A DNA stretch of 64,000 nt from Pseudomonas kermanshahensis (lineage in GTDB: Bacteria; Pseudomonadota; Gammaproteobacteria; Pseudomonadales; Pseudomonadaceae): assembly GCF_014269205.2 (NCBI RefSeq), contig NZ_JABWRY020000001.1, positions 1,178,001 through 1,242,000 on the forward strand, in the 5' to 3' direction. Below are positions 26,537 through 35,742 of this stretch, piece by piece (the first letter of the stretch is position 1; every line of letters starts with the position of its first letter). The notes below the pieces were generated by a model. That model had not been told where the DNA came from. It ran no database searches and saw only the letters and a list, made by a program, of their open reading frames with translations. A program made the position numbers and the translations under genes.

Positions 26537-29500
26537 ATGAGCAATGTCACGTCCGTCCATTCCAATGCCTTTAGTTTCATGAGTTTTACCCGGGGCGGGG
26601 TAGACCCCCGTACCGGGCTGTATACCCTGTCAATCGACTTGCCGAGTCTCAAGTCTTATGCCCTGAACGGGCCTGATTTCAACGTCGCGCTTACGTTTAA
26701 CCCGCTTAATACTGCCGATTCTGGGTTCGGCAGAGGCTGGAACCTTGGGCTGACGCAATATACCCCACACAATCAGGTGCTGGCCTTGAGTTCGGGGGAG
26801 TCCTACCGGCTCGAGGACAGTAATCGCGAGGACAAACGCCTGACGGTACCTCAGCAGAAAATCGCCAGTTTCCACGTGTACAAAGAGGGCAATGCCGCGC
26901 TGGGGGCGACCACCCGTTTTCGCGTAGAGCATCGCTCGGGGCTCAAGGAAATTCTCGAACTTCAGGGCGGCCGCGTTGCCTTGCCGGTTGGCCTGGTGAC
27001 GTTGGGCCATAAGCTGAAACTCAAGTATGTCCCCTTTGATAGCGACCACAGGATGCTAGCTTCGGTCAGCGAGGTGGACTATGACGGGACAGAGTATGAA
27101 TTGCTCACAATCAACCGTAGCAGCGGGCGGGTTGAAATCCGTGAACACTCGCTGGGCGTCGGTTCCATTGCGCGATTTATCCTCACCTTGGAGGGCAGTG
27201 ACAATCGGGTAGGGAAAATCATCTTGCCAACCGCCAACGCTGCCTGTTGGGAGCTTGGTTATCAGTATGATCCCAGCCTGAACTACCTCTCCGTCAGTTG
27301 GGTCAGGACGCCAACGGGGGCGCGGGAGGACCTTGAGTACACCGATGGCGGACACCCCTTCCCGAGCGCCAGTGGCCGGCCAGCCTTGCCACGCGTCAAT
27401 CGCCATACGAAAACCTTAGGTAAAGCGGACCCAGAGCTGGAAATAGAACACGCCCTGATCGATGTACGTTATGCCTACGACAACAGCGAGCCAGACGGCT
27501 GGGGGCGCAATAACTTTCTGGGCGATGATGCGACGCCGTGGGGGGAAGACGACGGGCTCGATAACCTTTATAAACGCCAAGGGCGATTTGTTTACGGAAT
27601 GCTGGAAACACAGTGGGTCGACGATATACCGGTCAAAGTCACTGAGCGGCGTTTCAACCGCTTTCACCTGTTGACACTAGAAAGCACCCGACAGGGGAAT
27701 GCGGTGCAGGACACGTTGTACACGTACCCCGTGAATGAAGAAAGACCGTTCGAGCAGCAACCTGCCAACTTTCAGTTGGCCACCGAGGAACAAAAGCGTT
27801 GGAGGCTGGTAGACAACTCATGGCCGCCGCGCTCGCAATCGGTAGCGTCTACCTATGACAACTACGGCAATCTGATCTGGCGCAAGCGCGTCAATGAGGT
27901 CGAGGAAGCCTATGTCTGGTACCCCGTCGAGGGCGAAGAAAATGCATGCCCGCCTGACCCGGAAGGTTTTGTACGCCACCTGAAGCAGGCCACCCTTGCA
28001 CCCGCGCCCACAGGATTTGGCAAAGCACCGACCTTGACCCGGCACTACACCTATATCCGTTTACCGGCAGTGTTCGATAGCGAATACGACGAGGACGACC
28101 CGGATAATGCGTGGAGGGGTTACGGCAGGCACCAAGTCGACAGTGAAACGCTCAAACAGGATGAACGATTGCTGGAGCAAACCTGCTACACGATTTTCAA
28201 CGATCCGGACGATGCGTTCTTGCACGGTCGGATACAACGCAATGTGCTCAGTTACCCAGGGGCGGATGGGGCGCTGAGCACAACTAAGTCATATGCCTAT
28301 AGCTTGGTTGATGGTCGCGATGCCGATGAGCCCGTTGTGCAAACCGAGGAAACCATCACAGGCTACGATGGTGCGGTGAAGATCATTACCTTGCAACACT
28401 CGATCATCCACGGCGAACCAGTGCTCAATCGCGATGACAGCGATGTGGAGATTGCTTACACGTACGACGCACTGCGACGTGTCACGTTCGAGACGGTTGG
28501 CCCGGGTACACAGTACGAGGCGAGTCGCAAATATGAGTACCACCTGTGTGCCCATGCAAACGACAGGGCTGAGCAGTCGATGTTCGACGTCAAGGGCGTC
28601 AAGACCCGTTCAGTCGTGAATGGATTGAACCAGGTCGTCTACGAAGCGCGTAATGACGATGACAGCCGGGTCTTTGCGGGTGCGCCACGGTCTATCTACC
28701 GTGCGCGCTACAATGGGCTCGGACAACTGCAGACGCAGACTGAGATCGATTGGCTGGGCGACGCGCTGCTCGAACTCACCAGCACGTTCGAGTACGACGA
28801 CTGGGGCGAACAGTCCTGTGAAACTGGGCCAGACGGTGTGGCCAATTTTGCAGTGACTGATCCACTGGGGACAACCGAACACAGAGGGCCCATCACCAAG
28901 CGCTGGCGTGTCGGTACCGATGGTAGGAGCAGCGGTGTGTCGGAGACGTGGCTCAACCTGTTCGAGGAACCGACACGGCTTGAGCGGTACACCGTGGAAG
29001 GTGAGGGTGACGAGCAGATCAAACACCGAGAAAGCCTCAAAGTACTGAGGTACGACGGGCTCGGCCGCTTGCACGAAGAGCGTGATGGAGAGGGTGACGC
29101 TACGCGCATCAATGAGTACGGCTACGATGCGTTCGATCGCATCCTTGAACATACCTTGCCGGGCGGGGCGATCGTTTACCGCACCTACGCAGGCCACAGT
29201 CGCGATGACCTGCCCGTCAGTATCAAAGTGGGCACCGTGTTGCTGGGCACGCAGGCGTTCGATGGCTTGGGCCGACGCACCCGCGCGACTACAGGCTATC
29301 GCGAGCAGACATTCAGGTATAAGGACGGCGAACTTCAACCGCGCTGGGTGACGATGCCCAGTGGGGAGGAGGTGACGTATGAGTACTCGCCGGTTTTGAA
29401 TGAAGAGCCTACAAAGCGGGTGCTGGGCGGTATTGCAGCGAACTATGAGTACGATCGCCAGAACGCGCGCCTGTTAAAGTGCGATGTGCCGGATCAATCG

Positions 29501-30454
29501 GTCACCCGTGAGTATTTCACCCACGGCGAAGTCAAGTCCGAAGTGCGTGTCGTGGAGGGGGACAAGTACACGATGCGTTATGATTACAGCTACCGCAGCA
29601 GGATGCTCAGCTATACCGATGTGCTCGGACAAACCCAGCAGTACGACTACGACGAAGCCGGGCGGCTCCAACAGACTCGTTTGCAGGGGGCTTTACCGAC
29701 GAAACACCGCCGCGCAAGTGTTGTTGGCCCGTTATTGCTTCAGGCTGATTTCACGTATGACGAGTTTGGGCGCACGCAGACGTTCACCACAACAGATATC
29801 CTTACCGGCAATCAATTGACGACGAGCCTGGAGTACGACGCCTTCGACAGGGAGGTCACGCGTACTTTCAACTTTGGCGATGGCAACGTGCAGCGATTGA
29901 CCCAATGGTACGATGCGTTCGACGGTATCGTTGAGCGGCACCTGGAAGACGTGACTGCAGGCGTACTGTTGCGCCAGGAAGGGTATGTCTACGATACGCG
30001 AGGCCGCCTGGTCAGATACAGCTGTACGGCGGCCGATAACAGCTCACCGGAAAATCCAGACGACCATTATTGGCCTCAGGACCCGTATGGCAACAAGATC
30101 AAGGCGCAGGTGTTTACGTTCAGTGATATCGATAACATCACGCTGGTGCTCAGCACGTTCGTTGTCGGTTCAAACCGGGCACGGTATTACTTTGGCGACC
30201 CCGCAAAGAGGGAGGATCCAGCGCAGTTGCTGAGAATTACCAACACCCACGCGAGTTACGACAAAGACATTGCTCTGAGGTATGACCTTAACGGCAATTT
30301 GACCACTGATGAGGTGGGGCGCACGCTGCGTTACGACGCGCTCAACCGCTTGTTGGAGGTTCGACCGCGTGCGGGGAGTGCCAATGAGCCTGGCGTCGGC
30401 GCTTCCTATCATTACGATGCAGAAAACATTCTAAGCGGTACGTCACCGCTTTGA
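26537..30454 (+). CDS. RHS/YD-repeat protein lacking core closure and tail
   Basis: A 1305-residue RHS protein, clearly paralogous to the one at 11227-16143: GVDPRTGLYTLSIDLP, FNPLNTADSGFGRGWN, FNRFHL, EQQPANFQLAT, and many YD repeats through to YDLNGNLTTDEVGRTLRYD. It then stops at YHYDAENILSGTSPL. The elements that normally follow (LGYNGE, RF.SPD, NP....DPTG and the variable tail, about 300 residues in the paralogue) are missing. No remnant is visible in any frame before the fimbrial operon at 30528. GGAG precedes the ATG at 26537. It may be a cargo-less shell, a decayed gene truncated by deletion, or a part that works with the other RHS protein. Confidence 0.85.
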   Translation: MSNVTSVHSNAFSFMSFTRGGVDPRTGLYTLSIDLPSLKSYALNGPDFNVALTFNPLNTADSGFGRGWNLGLTQYTPHNQVLALSSGESYRLEDSNREDKRLTVPQQKIASFHVYKEGNAALGATTRFRVEHRSGLKEILELQGGRVALPVGLVTLGHKLKLKYVPFDSDHRMLASVSEVDYDGTEYELLTINRSSGRVEIREHSLGVGSIARFILTLEGSDNRVGKIILPTANAACWELGYQYDPSLNYLSVSWVRTPTGAREDLEYTDGGHPFPSASGRPALPRVNRHTKTLGKADPELEIEHALIDVRYAYDNSEPDGWGRNNFLGDDATPWGEDDGLDNLYKRQGRFVYGMLETQWVDDIPVKVTERRFNRFHLLTLESTRQGNAVQDTLYTYPVNEERPFEQQPANFQLATEEQKRWRLVDNSWPPRSQSVASTYDNYGNLIWRKRVNEVEEAYVWYPVEGEENACPPDPEGFVRHLKQATLAPAPTGFGKAPTLTRHYTYIRLPAVFDSEYDEDDPDNAWRGYGRHQVDSETLKQDERLLEQTCYTIFNDPDDAFLHGRIQRNVLSYPGADGALSTTKSYAYSLVDGRDADEPVVQTEETITGYDGAVKIITLQHSIIHGEPVLNRDDSDVEIAYTYDALRRVTFETVGPGTQYEASRKYEYHLCAHANDRAEQSMFDVKGVKTRSVVNGLNQVVYEARNDDDSRVFAGAPRSIYRARYNGLGQLQTQTEIDWLGDALLELTSTFEYDDWGEQSCETGPDGVANFAVTDPLGTTEHRGPITKRWRVGTDGRSSGVSETWLNLFEEPTRLERYTVEGEGDEQIKHRESLKVLRYDGLGRLHEERDGEGDATRINEYGYDAFDRILEHTLPGGAIVYRTYAGHSRDDLPVSIKVGTVLLGTQAFDGLGRRTRATTGYREQTFRYKDGELQPRWVTMPSGEEVTYEYSPVLNEEPTKRVLGGIAANYEYDRQNARLLKCDVPDQSVTREYFTHGEVKSEVRVVEGDKYTMRYDYSYRSRMLSYTDVLGQTQQYDYDEAGRLQQTRLQGALPTKHRRASVVGPLLLQADFTYDEFGRTQTFTTTDILTGNQLTTSLEYDAFDREVTRTFNFGDGNVQRLTQWYDAFDGIVERHLEDVTAGVLLRQEGYVYDTRGRLVRYSCTAADNSSPENPDDHYWPQDPYGNKIKAQVFTFSDIDNITLVLSTFVVGSNRARYYFGDPAKREDPAQLLRITNTHASYDKDIALRYDLNGNLTTDEVGRTLRYDALNRLLEVRPRAGSANEPGVGASYHYDAENILSGTSPL

Positions 30455-30482
30455 GCGATTGCATTAATGGGTTGCAATCATG

Positions 30483-30513
30483 CCGGCTGGCGGTGTTCGT
30501 CACTGCCAGCCGG
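30483..30513. terminator. Hairpin terminator between RHS and fimbrial genes
   Basis: A 9-bp stem CCGGCTGGC/GCCAGCCGG, extendable by GTG/CAC, is followed by TCTTT on the plus strand. It separates two convergent genes. Confidence 0.65.
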
Positions 30514-30527
30514 TCTTTCGATTGCCT

Positions 30528-31601
30528 TTAGCGATAGCGCACCACGAAGTTGAGTGCGCCCTTGGCAAGCCCGGCCCGTATGGCATGGCTGTCCTCGGTT
30601 TGGTGAAAGCTGGCACTGAGGTTGAGTACGGTGTTGCCCGTGCTCAAGGGCACCATTTGCTCTTCGGTCTGCAGAGGCATCGGCAGGCCATCTTGCTTGA
30701 ATATCTGGATACCGACACCTGCAGCATCTGAGTCGGCGGTGAGGCTGAAGACACCATTTGCGATGGGGCCGATCGGCAGCGAGCCATTCTTGCCATCCAG
30801 TTCCAGTGTTGCGAAGGCGTTCTGGTCAGGGTCGGTCTGGCAAGCGGAAAGGGTGATCTGGAAGTCAACCTTCGGCGTCGTATAACCGACGTGGGTAAAG
30901 TCCGACCGGCTGAATTCACCCAACGGTACCGGATTGGGCGTAACGGCGTCAGCACCTACGCTGCACTGCGATTGAATGACTTCGGCGCGCAGACGGTACC
31001 TGAAAGCGTCACCGATATTGTCGAAGTCCAGATGGCCACGAAACATCTCTGCATCGATCTGATGAATACCGGGGGCGACTGGGCCGGTCCTGACCAGGAT
31101 CACCCGGTTTATCAGGCTGATAAGGTTAAACGCCGAAAACTGATGTCGCGTATCACGCACTGCGTTGAATGGCACCCAGTTATGCCCGTCCTCGGAGCGG
31201 AAGTCGGCGCCTGCTTCGCTATTGAAGTGTGAAATCAGTTGGATTCGGGCGCCGATGCCAGGGATGTTGGTAGGCAGAATCTGGCCAGGTTCACTGTAAA
31301 CGGCGAGCGGCAAGGGTGGGCGAGTGGGGATCAAGCTGAACCTCATGATCGCTTGACCTCCATTCCAGCATTCCAACGTCCGCCTTTCGTTGCTGGGGAT
31401 GCTCGAACGGCCGGCATCAAAAAACGCATTGCCTACAACGGCGTCGCGAGGCATGAATACCGTGTTGAGGTTTCGCTCGAACGTTACAGGGCCGCCCCCT
31501 CCGTCCTGGAAACGACAATAGGAATCCTGAGCGTGGCCGACGGCCGATACGAGGCTAAGCAGCAATCCCAGTGGCAGGGCGATGCGGGAGAGAGTGATCA
31601 T
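30528..31601 (-). CDS. Fimbrial adhesin / minor pilin (tip subunit)
   Basis: A 357-residue, signal-peptide-bearing protein (ITLSRIALPLGLLLSLVSAVGHAQ) at the end of a chaperone-usher operon. It is twice the size of a pilin and two-domain: an N-terminal lectin-like part with paired cysteines (DSYCRFQD, LECWNGG), then a C-terminal pilin domain (SQCSVGAD ... LSACQTDPD) ending in the donor-strand-type motif GALNFVVRYR. This is the layout of FimH-type tip adhesins. The start at 31601 overlaps the usher stop by four bases (ATGA) and has AAGGA upstream; the 32 in-frame upstream codons belong to the usher coding region. The ligand cannot be deduced. Confidence 0.85.
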   Translation of the reverse strand: MITLSRIALPLGLLLSLVSAVGHAQDSYCRFQDGGGGPVTFERNLNTVFMPRDAVVGNAFFDAGRSSIPSNERRTLECWNGGQAIMRFSLIPTRPPLPLAVYSEPGQILPTNIPGIGARIQLISHFNSEAGADFRSEDGHNWVPFNAVRDTRHQFSAFNLISLINRVILVRTGPVAPGIHQIDAEMFRGHLDFDNIGDAFRYRLRAEVIQSQCSVGADAVTPNPVPLGEFSRSDFTHVGYTTPKVDFQITLSACQTDPDQNAFATLELDGKNGSLPIGPIANGVFSLTADSDAAGVGIQIFKQDGLPMPLQTEEQMVPLSTGNTVLNLSASFHQTEDSHAIRAGLAKGALNFVVRYR

Positions 31602-34111
31602 GACGATTCCTTGATGCCAGCTTGGCTGCACGTCAGGGTTTGCAGGTAGTAGCCCTCTGTGCGTTGCATTGATTGTGGGTCGACGTCTACCTGGCAACGT
31701 TGGTCGTCTTGGTTGCCCCAGCTGAGCGTAAGTGTCTGCGCCCCATCGACGGCGCTCAACAGCGCCAAACCTGCTTGCCCGACCATGCCCACCTGTACCG
31801 CATTGGCATCGAGGACCACACTGCCGAATGGCACGGGAGCGCCGTTTTGGTGCAGCAGGGTAAGCACCCAGCGTGAAACATGACGGGCATTGAAGTGGTG
31901 CTTCACAATGGCTCCGCGTCGCGGGACGACCTGAGCGCTACCGTTCTCGATTTCAATATCAGGGCCCAGCCGCTCGGTTTGCAGTGTCAGCGTATTGTTG
32001 CGGTACGGTTGCAGGTGCGAAACGATCGCGTATCCCCGTTCATTGGTTCGTGCGCCTGCACTGTTCAGCACGCCGACGTCGGCGATTCCGGGAACCTCGA
32101 CCAGGCCTGCGGTATCGCCCAGATAGGTACCGAACTCCAAGCCGTCGGCATGCAGTAGCAAGGCGCCGCTGGCGTTGAGCGATAGGCTGCGGTAGTCGGT
32201 GCTGTCGCTTAGCCCCGTCCCGAAGCTTGCATAGTCGGTCCTGTAGCCCAATGCCAGTGCAGCGGTTCGCTGACGGCGTTCATCTTGACTGATGCTGGTG
32301 TTGTAGCTCAGCTGGCCGTCGCGGGCGCTGCCGCTCAAGGCGGCGCGTTGACTGTAGCCGTGCGCCTGTTTTTGTACATCGAACGTGGCATTGGCCGAGC
32401 GACCGAAGTCCAAGGGCATTGACAGGCTTAGGCCGAATTGACGATCGCTGCCGCGCGTGTCAGTCAGCGACTGAGAGGCAAACAGGTTATAGCTGATACC
32501 GGCATGGTAGGTATTGAAACCAAGCTGATACTGACGCTGGGTGTTGTCCAGTCTCCAGTAATCCTGTTGCGACAAGGTTAGGCTCAAGCTATGGCGCTGA
32601 CCGAGGCGCTGATGCACCGAAGCTTCCACGCGGCTGCGGCGGCTGCCCATGAACGTTGCGGCGTGGCTGCGTTGCTGGACAGCTTCGCTGAAGTCCCGGT
32701 AGCCCTCGGTCGAATAGCGATAACCCGCGAATCGCAGGTTGGTACCCGTATTGAAAGCCTTGCCGTACTTAAGGGCATAGCTATGGCCTTGGACATCAGT
32801 GCTACCGGCAACATCAATTTGGCTGCTGGCCTGAGTGACATCAAGCGACAGGGCTCCCAGGCTGCCCAAGTCCTTACCGACACCCAAATTGGTGGCACGG
32901 TAGTATTGACTGGCCATCAGGCCGCCAAACAGCGTCAGATCCCACTCCATGCCTCGACTGAAGGTTGCCTGCCAGATTAATGGCTTATCCACACTGCTGG
33001 CCGGGTTGTATTGACCAACCGTGGCGGTGTAACGCCACGTTCCCTGGCGCAGCAGGTTGGTCAGGGTGGAATAGGGCTGGATGAACCGCCGCACCTGGCC
33101 ATCGGCTTCGGTCAGCACTACTTCCAGCTCACCGTTGCCTACGGCGCTCAAGTCTTCGATGGCATACGGCCCCGGGCTGACATAGGTCGCGTAGATGGGG
33201 TAGCCATTTTGCCAGACTTCCAGTTTCGCGCGAGTCTGCGCGACACCCCGGATGACCGGTGCATAACCTTGAAGGGCATCGGGCAACATGCTCATGTCCG
33301 AGGCCACGCGAACCCCCGTGATCGGCACGCCGTTGAAGATGTCGCTATCAGTGAAGGTCTCGCCCAGGGTGAGGTTGGCGCGGTTGCCAGGCAGGTCACG
33401 CTGCGCATAGGTTTGCGCGCGCGCCCACTCGCGCGTGCCATTGCTGTCCTGGCGCCACGACTGGGTGGTGCGCAGTCGCCAGTCGCCGAGGTTGATACCA
33501 CCGTTGAGGTACAGGTCGTCGTTGCTATAGCGGCCCCTGTAGCGGCTATGTCCCTGCAGGGTGGACGCTTGGTAATTGAGGAAAGCAGCATTGATGCCGC
33601 TGTCCCAGCGCGACGGATCGACACCACCAGCGATATCACGGCGCATGGCGATCTGCGGTATGGAGATGGATAGACGCAGGCGGCTACTGTCGAAGTCGAC
33701 GCGTGCACCTGGGATTGCCGACGCCAGGTCCAGGCAGGCTTGTTTGGCATCTCCTGCTGCGGCCAGGGCGTCCAGGCGCAGCCCCCACTCCCCGAGGCGT
33801 GTGGATGGCAGGCAAGGTTGCAATGCGTTGTCGGCATCAGCCTGAAAATCGAGTTCATGGCGGCCGGCCGGTTGCAGGTTGACCAGAACGGTCACCGGAT
33901 AGCGCCCCGGTGCGAGGCTTTGTTCGCTTGCCAGAAAACTGAGCGCGTGCACACCCGCCCCATCGGATTCACGGAGGAAGCCCGATTCGAAGCCAAGGTT
34001 GGAGTTCGCCTCCACGATAGCGATGTGGTGCAGTGCAGCGAGGCTACCGGTCAGGTACAGCAATACGTGACGCCGGCCGCAGATCGACCAGCGCTTGGAA
34101 AAGGGGGGCAT
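31598..34111 (-). CDS. Fimbrial outer-membrane usher (FimD/PapC family)
   Basis: An 837-residue usher that accepts chaperone-subunit complexes and secretes the pilus across the outer membrane. An N-terminal signal region (HVLLYLTGSLAALHHIAIVEA) is followed by the periplasmic N-domain (FESGFLRESDG). A 24-strand pore with typical motifs follows (GINLGDWRLRT, LPGNRANLTLGE, FNGVPITGVRVASD, PGPYAIEDLSAVGNGELEV), with C-terminal domains (PRRGAIVKHHF, VPFGSVV). The length is normal for the family. AAGGAG precedes the ATG at 34111. Third gene of the operon. Confidence 0.95.
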   Translation of the reverse strand: MPPFSKRWSICGRRHVLLYLTGSLAALHHIAIVEANSNLGFESGFLRESDGAGVHALSFLASEQSLAPGRYPVTVLVNLQPAGRHELDFQADADNALQPCLPSTRLGEWGLRLDALAAAGDAKQACLDLASAIPGARVDFDSSRLRLSISIPQIAMRRDIAGGVDPSRWDSGINAAFLNYQASTLQGHSRYRGRYSNDDLYLNGGINLGDWRLRTTQSWRQDSNGTREWARAQTYAQRDLPGNRANLTLGETFTDSDIFNGVPITGVRVASDMSMLPDALQGYAPVIRGVAQTRAKLEVWQNGYPIYATYVSPGPYAIEDLSAVGNGELEVVLTEADGQVRRFIQPYSTLTNLLRQGTWRYTATVGQYNPASSVDKPLIWQATFSRGMEWDLTLFGGLMASQYYRATNLGVGKDLGSLGALSLDVTQASSQIDVAGSTDVQGHSYALKYGKAFNTGTNLRFAGYRYSTEGYRDFSEAVQQRSHAATFMGSRRSRVEASVHQRLGQRHSLSLTLSQQDYWRLDNTQRQYQLGFNTYHAGISYNLFASQSLTDTRGSDRQFGLSLSMPLDFGRSANATFDVQKQAHGYSQRAALSGSARDGQLSYNTSISQDERRQRTAALALGYRTDYASFGTGLSDSTDYRSLSLNASGALLLHADGLEFGTYLGDTAGLVEVPGIADVGVLNSAGARTNERGYAIVSHLQPYRNNTLTLQTERLGPDIEIENGSAQVVPRRGAIVKHHFNARHVSRWVLTLLHQNGAPVPFGSVVLDANAVQVGMVGQAGLALLSAVDGAQTLTLSWGNQDDQRCQVDVDPQSMQRTEGYYLQTLTCSQAGIKESS

Positions 34112-34146
34112 GAAAGCGACTCCTTGCGGTGTGACGCGGTGCGGCT

Positions 34147-34899
34147 CTAGCGAGTCGATTGAAGCGGCAAAGTCATCGGTTGGGTGTAACCGCCAAAATC
34201 GTTGATCACGGAGAAAAGAACGCTGGATGTTTCGTTCAAGTGCATCTCCGCCAGCGGGTAGGCCTGCTGAGACAGTGGCGCGAGCATTTCCGGGTTGCTG
34301 ATTTTGTGGAGGTGGCCGTTGGTACTGACTTCCAGCCGAATGAAGGTGATATGGAATGGGGTCGGGTTGTTGACCAGCAGTTGTTTAACGCCCTGGCTTT
34401 CATTCACGGAAAATGTTAAAGACTTGAGTTGCTCGGTTGGCTTGCCTTTAAGTTGTTGCGGTCGATAGAACAGTTTGATGCGCGTACGCATGGCAATATT
34501 GAGTTGATTGCCGGGCTCCTTGCTGGCTTGTGGGATTTCCTGCAAATTAAAGAAAAATAGCGACTCGCGATCTTGCGGTAATGCATTGGGCAGCGCGTTG
34601 ATTTGCAGAAGTTGTTCGCTGTTGGGGTTGATCTTGAACAGCGGCGGGGAGGTCGCAAATGGAACAGTGGTGGTGGTGTCATCCGTCTCCGTGTTGATCC
34701 AGGTCTGTACGGCGTAACTGCTGTTGGATGGGTTTCTGACAACAACGGATGTATTGCGTTTATCGCTGTCGAATACGATGCGTGTATTGTTCAATGTCAA
34801 GGCGGCATGGCTGGCCATCGACAGCGTGAGCGTCGCCAGGGTCAGGCAGGCGCAAGCGACGACACGGACGGGTATCGTGAGTATGAACTGTTTTATCAT
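34147..34899 (-). CDS. Periplasmic pilus chaperone (PapD/FimC family)
   Basis: A 250-residue two-domain Ig-fold chaperone that caps pilin subunits by donor-strand complementation. Seen: a signal peptide (IKQFILTIPVRVVACACLTL ... MASHA), the G1-region pattern NNTRIVFDSDKRNTSVVVRN, the family motif YAVQTWI, and RIKLFYRPQQLKG, the strand-linker typical of these chaperones. I prefer the ATG at 34899, which starts directly at a normal signal peptide. An ATG at 34926 would add nine residues, and neither has a strong ribosome-binding site. It lies 35 bp upstream of the usher gene and after the pilin gene. Confidence 0.93.
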   Translation of the reverse strand: MIKQFILTIPVRVVACACLTLATLTLSMASHAALTLNNTRIVFDSDKRNTSVVVRNPSNSSYAVQTWINTETDDTTTTVPFATSPPLFKINPNSEQLLQINALPNALPQDRESLFFFNLQEIPQASKEPGNQLNIAMRTRIKLFYRPQQLKGKPTEQLKSLTFSVNESQGVKQLLVNNPTPFHITFIRLEVSTNGHLHKISNPEMLAPLSQQAYPLAEMHLNETSSVLFSVINDFGGYTQPMTLPLQSTR

Positions 34900-34982
34900 C
34901 GGATAACTCGCTGCATCCAGGCGCATCAACTACGCCCGGATGGTTTGGCTAGTGCCAGTAGGCACAGAGGTAGTGCATGTGC

Positions 34983-35528
34983 TTAGCGATAAGCGACGGT
35001 GTAACGAACCTTGGCCGATGCAAGCCCTGGTTGTACGCCTGTGGCCGTAGAACGGTAGTAGGCATCGAAGCGAAGGTCGGTCGGCCCTGTAGCGTTGAGG
35101 GGGTAATTAACCGAGGTGCCACCGGGCGCGATCGATGTGTTGGAGATGTCTTTGATGACGATAGAGACGTTGGTTGCCGCGCCGGCAACGGGGTCGACCC
35201 TGAAGTAGTTGCCGCTGGTGTCGGCAGCACCGTCGAACTGGACGTAGGCGTTGTCTTCGGTGATGCTGCAGGCACCTTTGTCCGGCACGCGGATGTCAAA
35301 AGATGCTCCACGGACTTCAATATTGGCGGCAGTGAATCGACCCACGGGAATATCGCCCATGGCAACACGGTCATTCACACTGCCGTTACCGGGATTGACG
35401 ATTTCGATGGGGCAAGTTTCCGGCGTGATAGTGCCTTCGAAGAGTACCGATCCGCTGGTAGCAAATGCGGAATTGCCTGCCAGGCCGGCAAGCAGGCCTA
35501 GCGATAGCGTAGCTAACGACTTTTTCAT
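34983..35528 (-). CDS. Major fimbrial subunit (type 1 pilin, FimA-like)
   Basis: A 181-residue pilin exported by Sec (MKKSLATLSLGLLAGLAGNSAFA) and polymerised by the usher downstream. The mature protein has the pilin disulfide pair (ETCPIEIV and GACSITED), the N-terminal donor strand region, and the C-terminal beta-zipper with penultimate Tyr (ASAKVRYTVAYR). As first gene of the operon it is expected to be the most abundant product. The ribosome-binding site is weak (CAGG). Confidence 0.93.
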   Translation of the reverse strand: MKKSLATLSLGLLAGLAGNSAFATSGSVLFEGTITPETCPIEIVNPGNGSVNDRVAMGDIPVGRFTAANIEVRGASFDIRVPDKGACSITEDNAYVQFDGAADTSGNYFRVDPVAGAATNVSIVIKDISNTSIAPGGTSVNYPLNATGPTDLRFDAYYRSTATGVQPGLASAKVRYTVAYR

Positions 35529-35680
35529 GACATAACCTGATTGAGGTGCTTAGTTAGTTTTCAGTGCAAGGTGTTGACGGGTTTATTGGCCAGTCTTTGC
35601 CTCGGCGCTGATTCTAAATGCCATGAGTTTTATCAAGCTGTAGGAATAAGTTAGATCGCTGAGCGACTTTTCACTTTGTT

Positions 35681-35697
35681 ACATGTCTTGCACATGT
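35681..35697. promoter_or_regulatory. Dyad upstream of the fimbrial operon
   Basis: Two ACATGT hexamers are separated by 5 bp, with partly symmetric flanks (TTACATGT...ACATGTGAA). They lie about 155 bp upstream of the pilin start in a 214-bp AT-rich non-coding region. This is a candidate operator for the fimbrial operon; the regulator is unknown. Confidence 0.35.
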
Positions 35698-35742
35698 GAA
35701 ATTGTAGATGCGCCTTGGCGAGGCCAAGACGCATGAGATGTA

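Noticed and set aside
5068..30454. A type VI secretion or Tc toxin locus
   Set aside because: No VgrG, PAAR, Hcp, TcA or TcB-like gene is present, and the RHS N-termini are not of the TccC or PAAR type.
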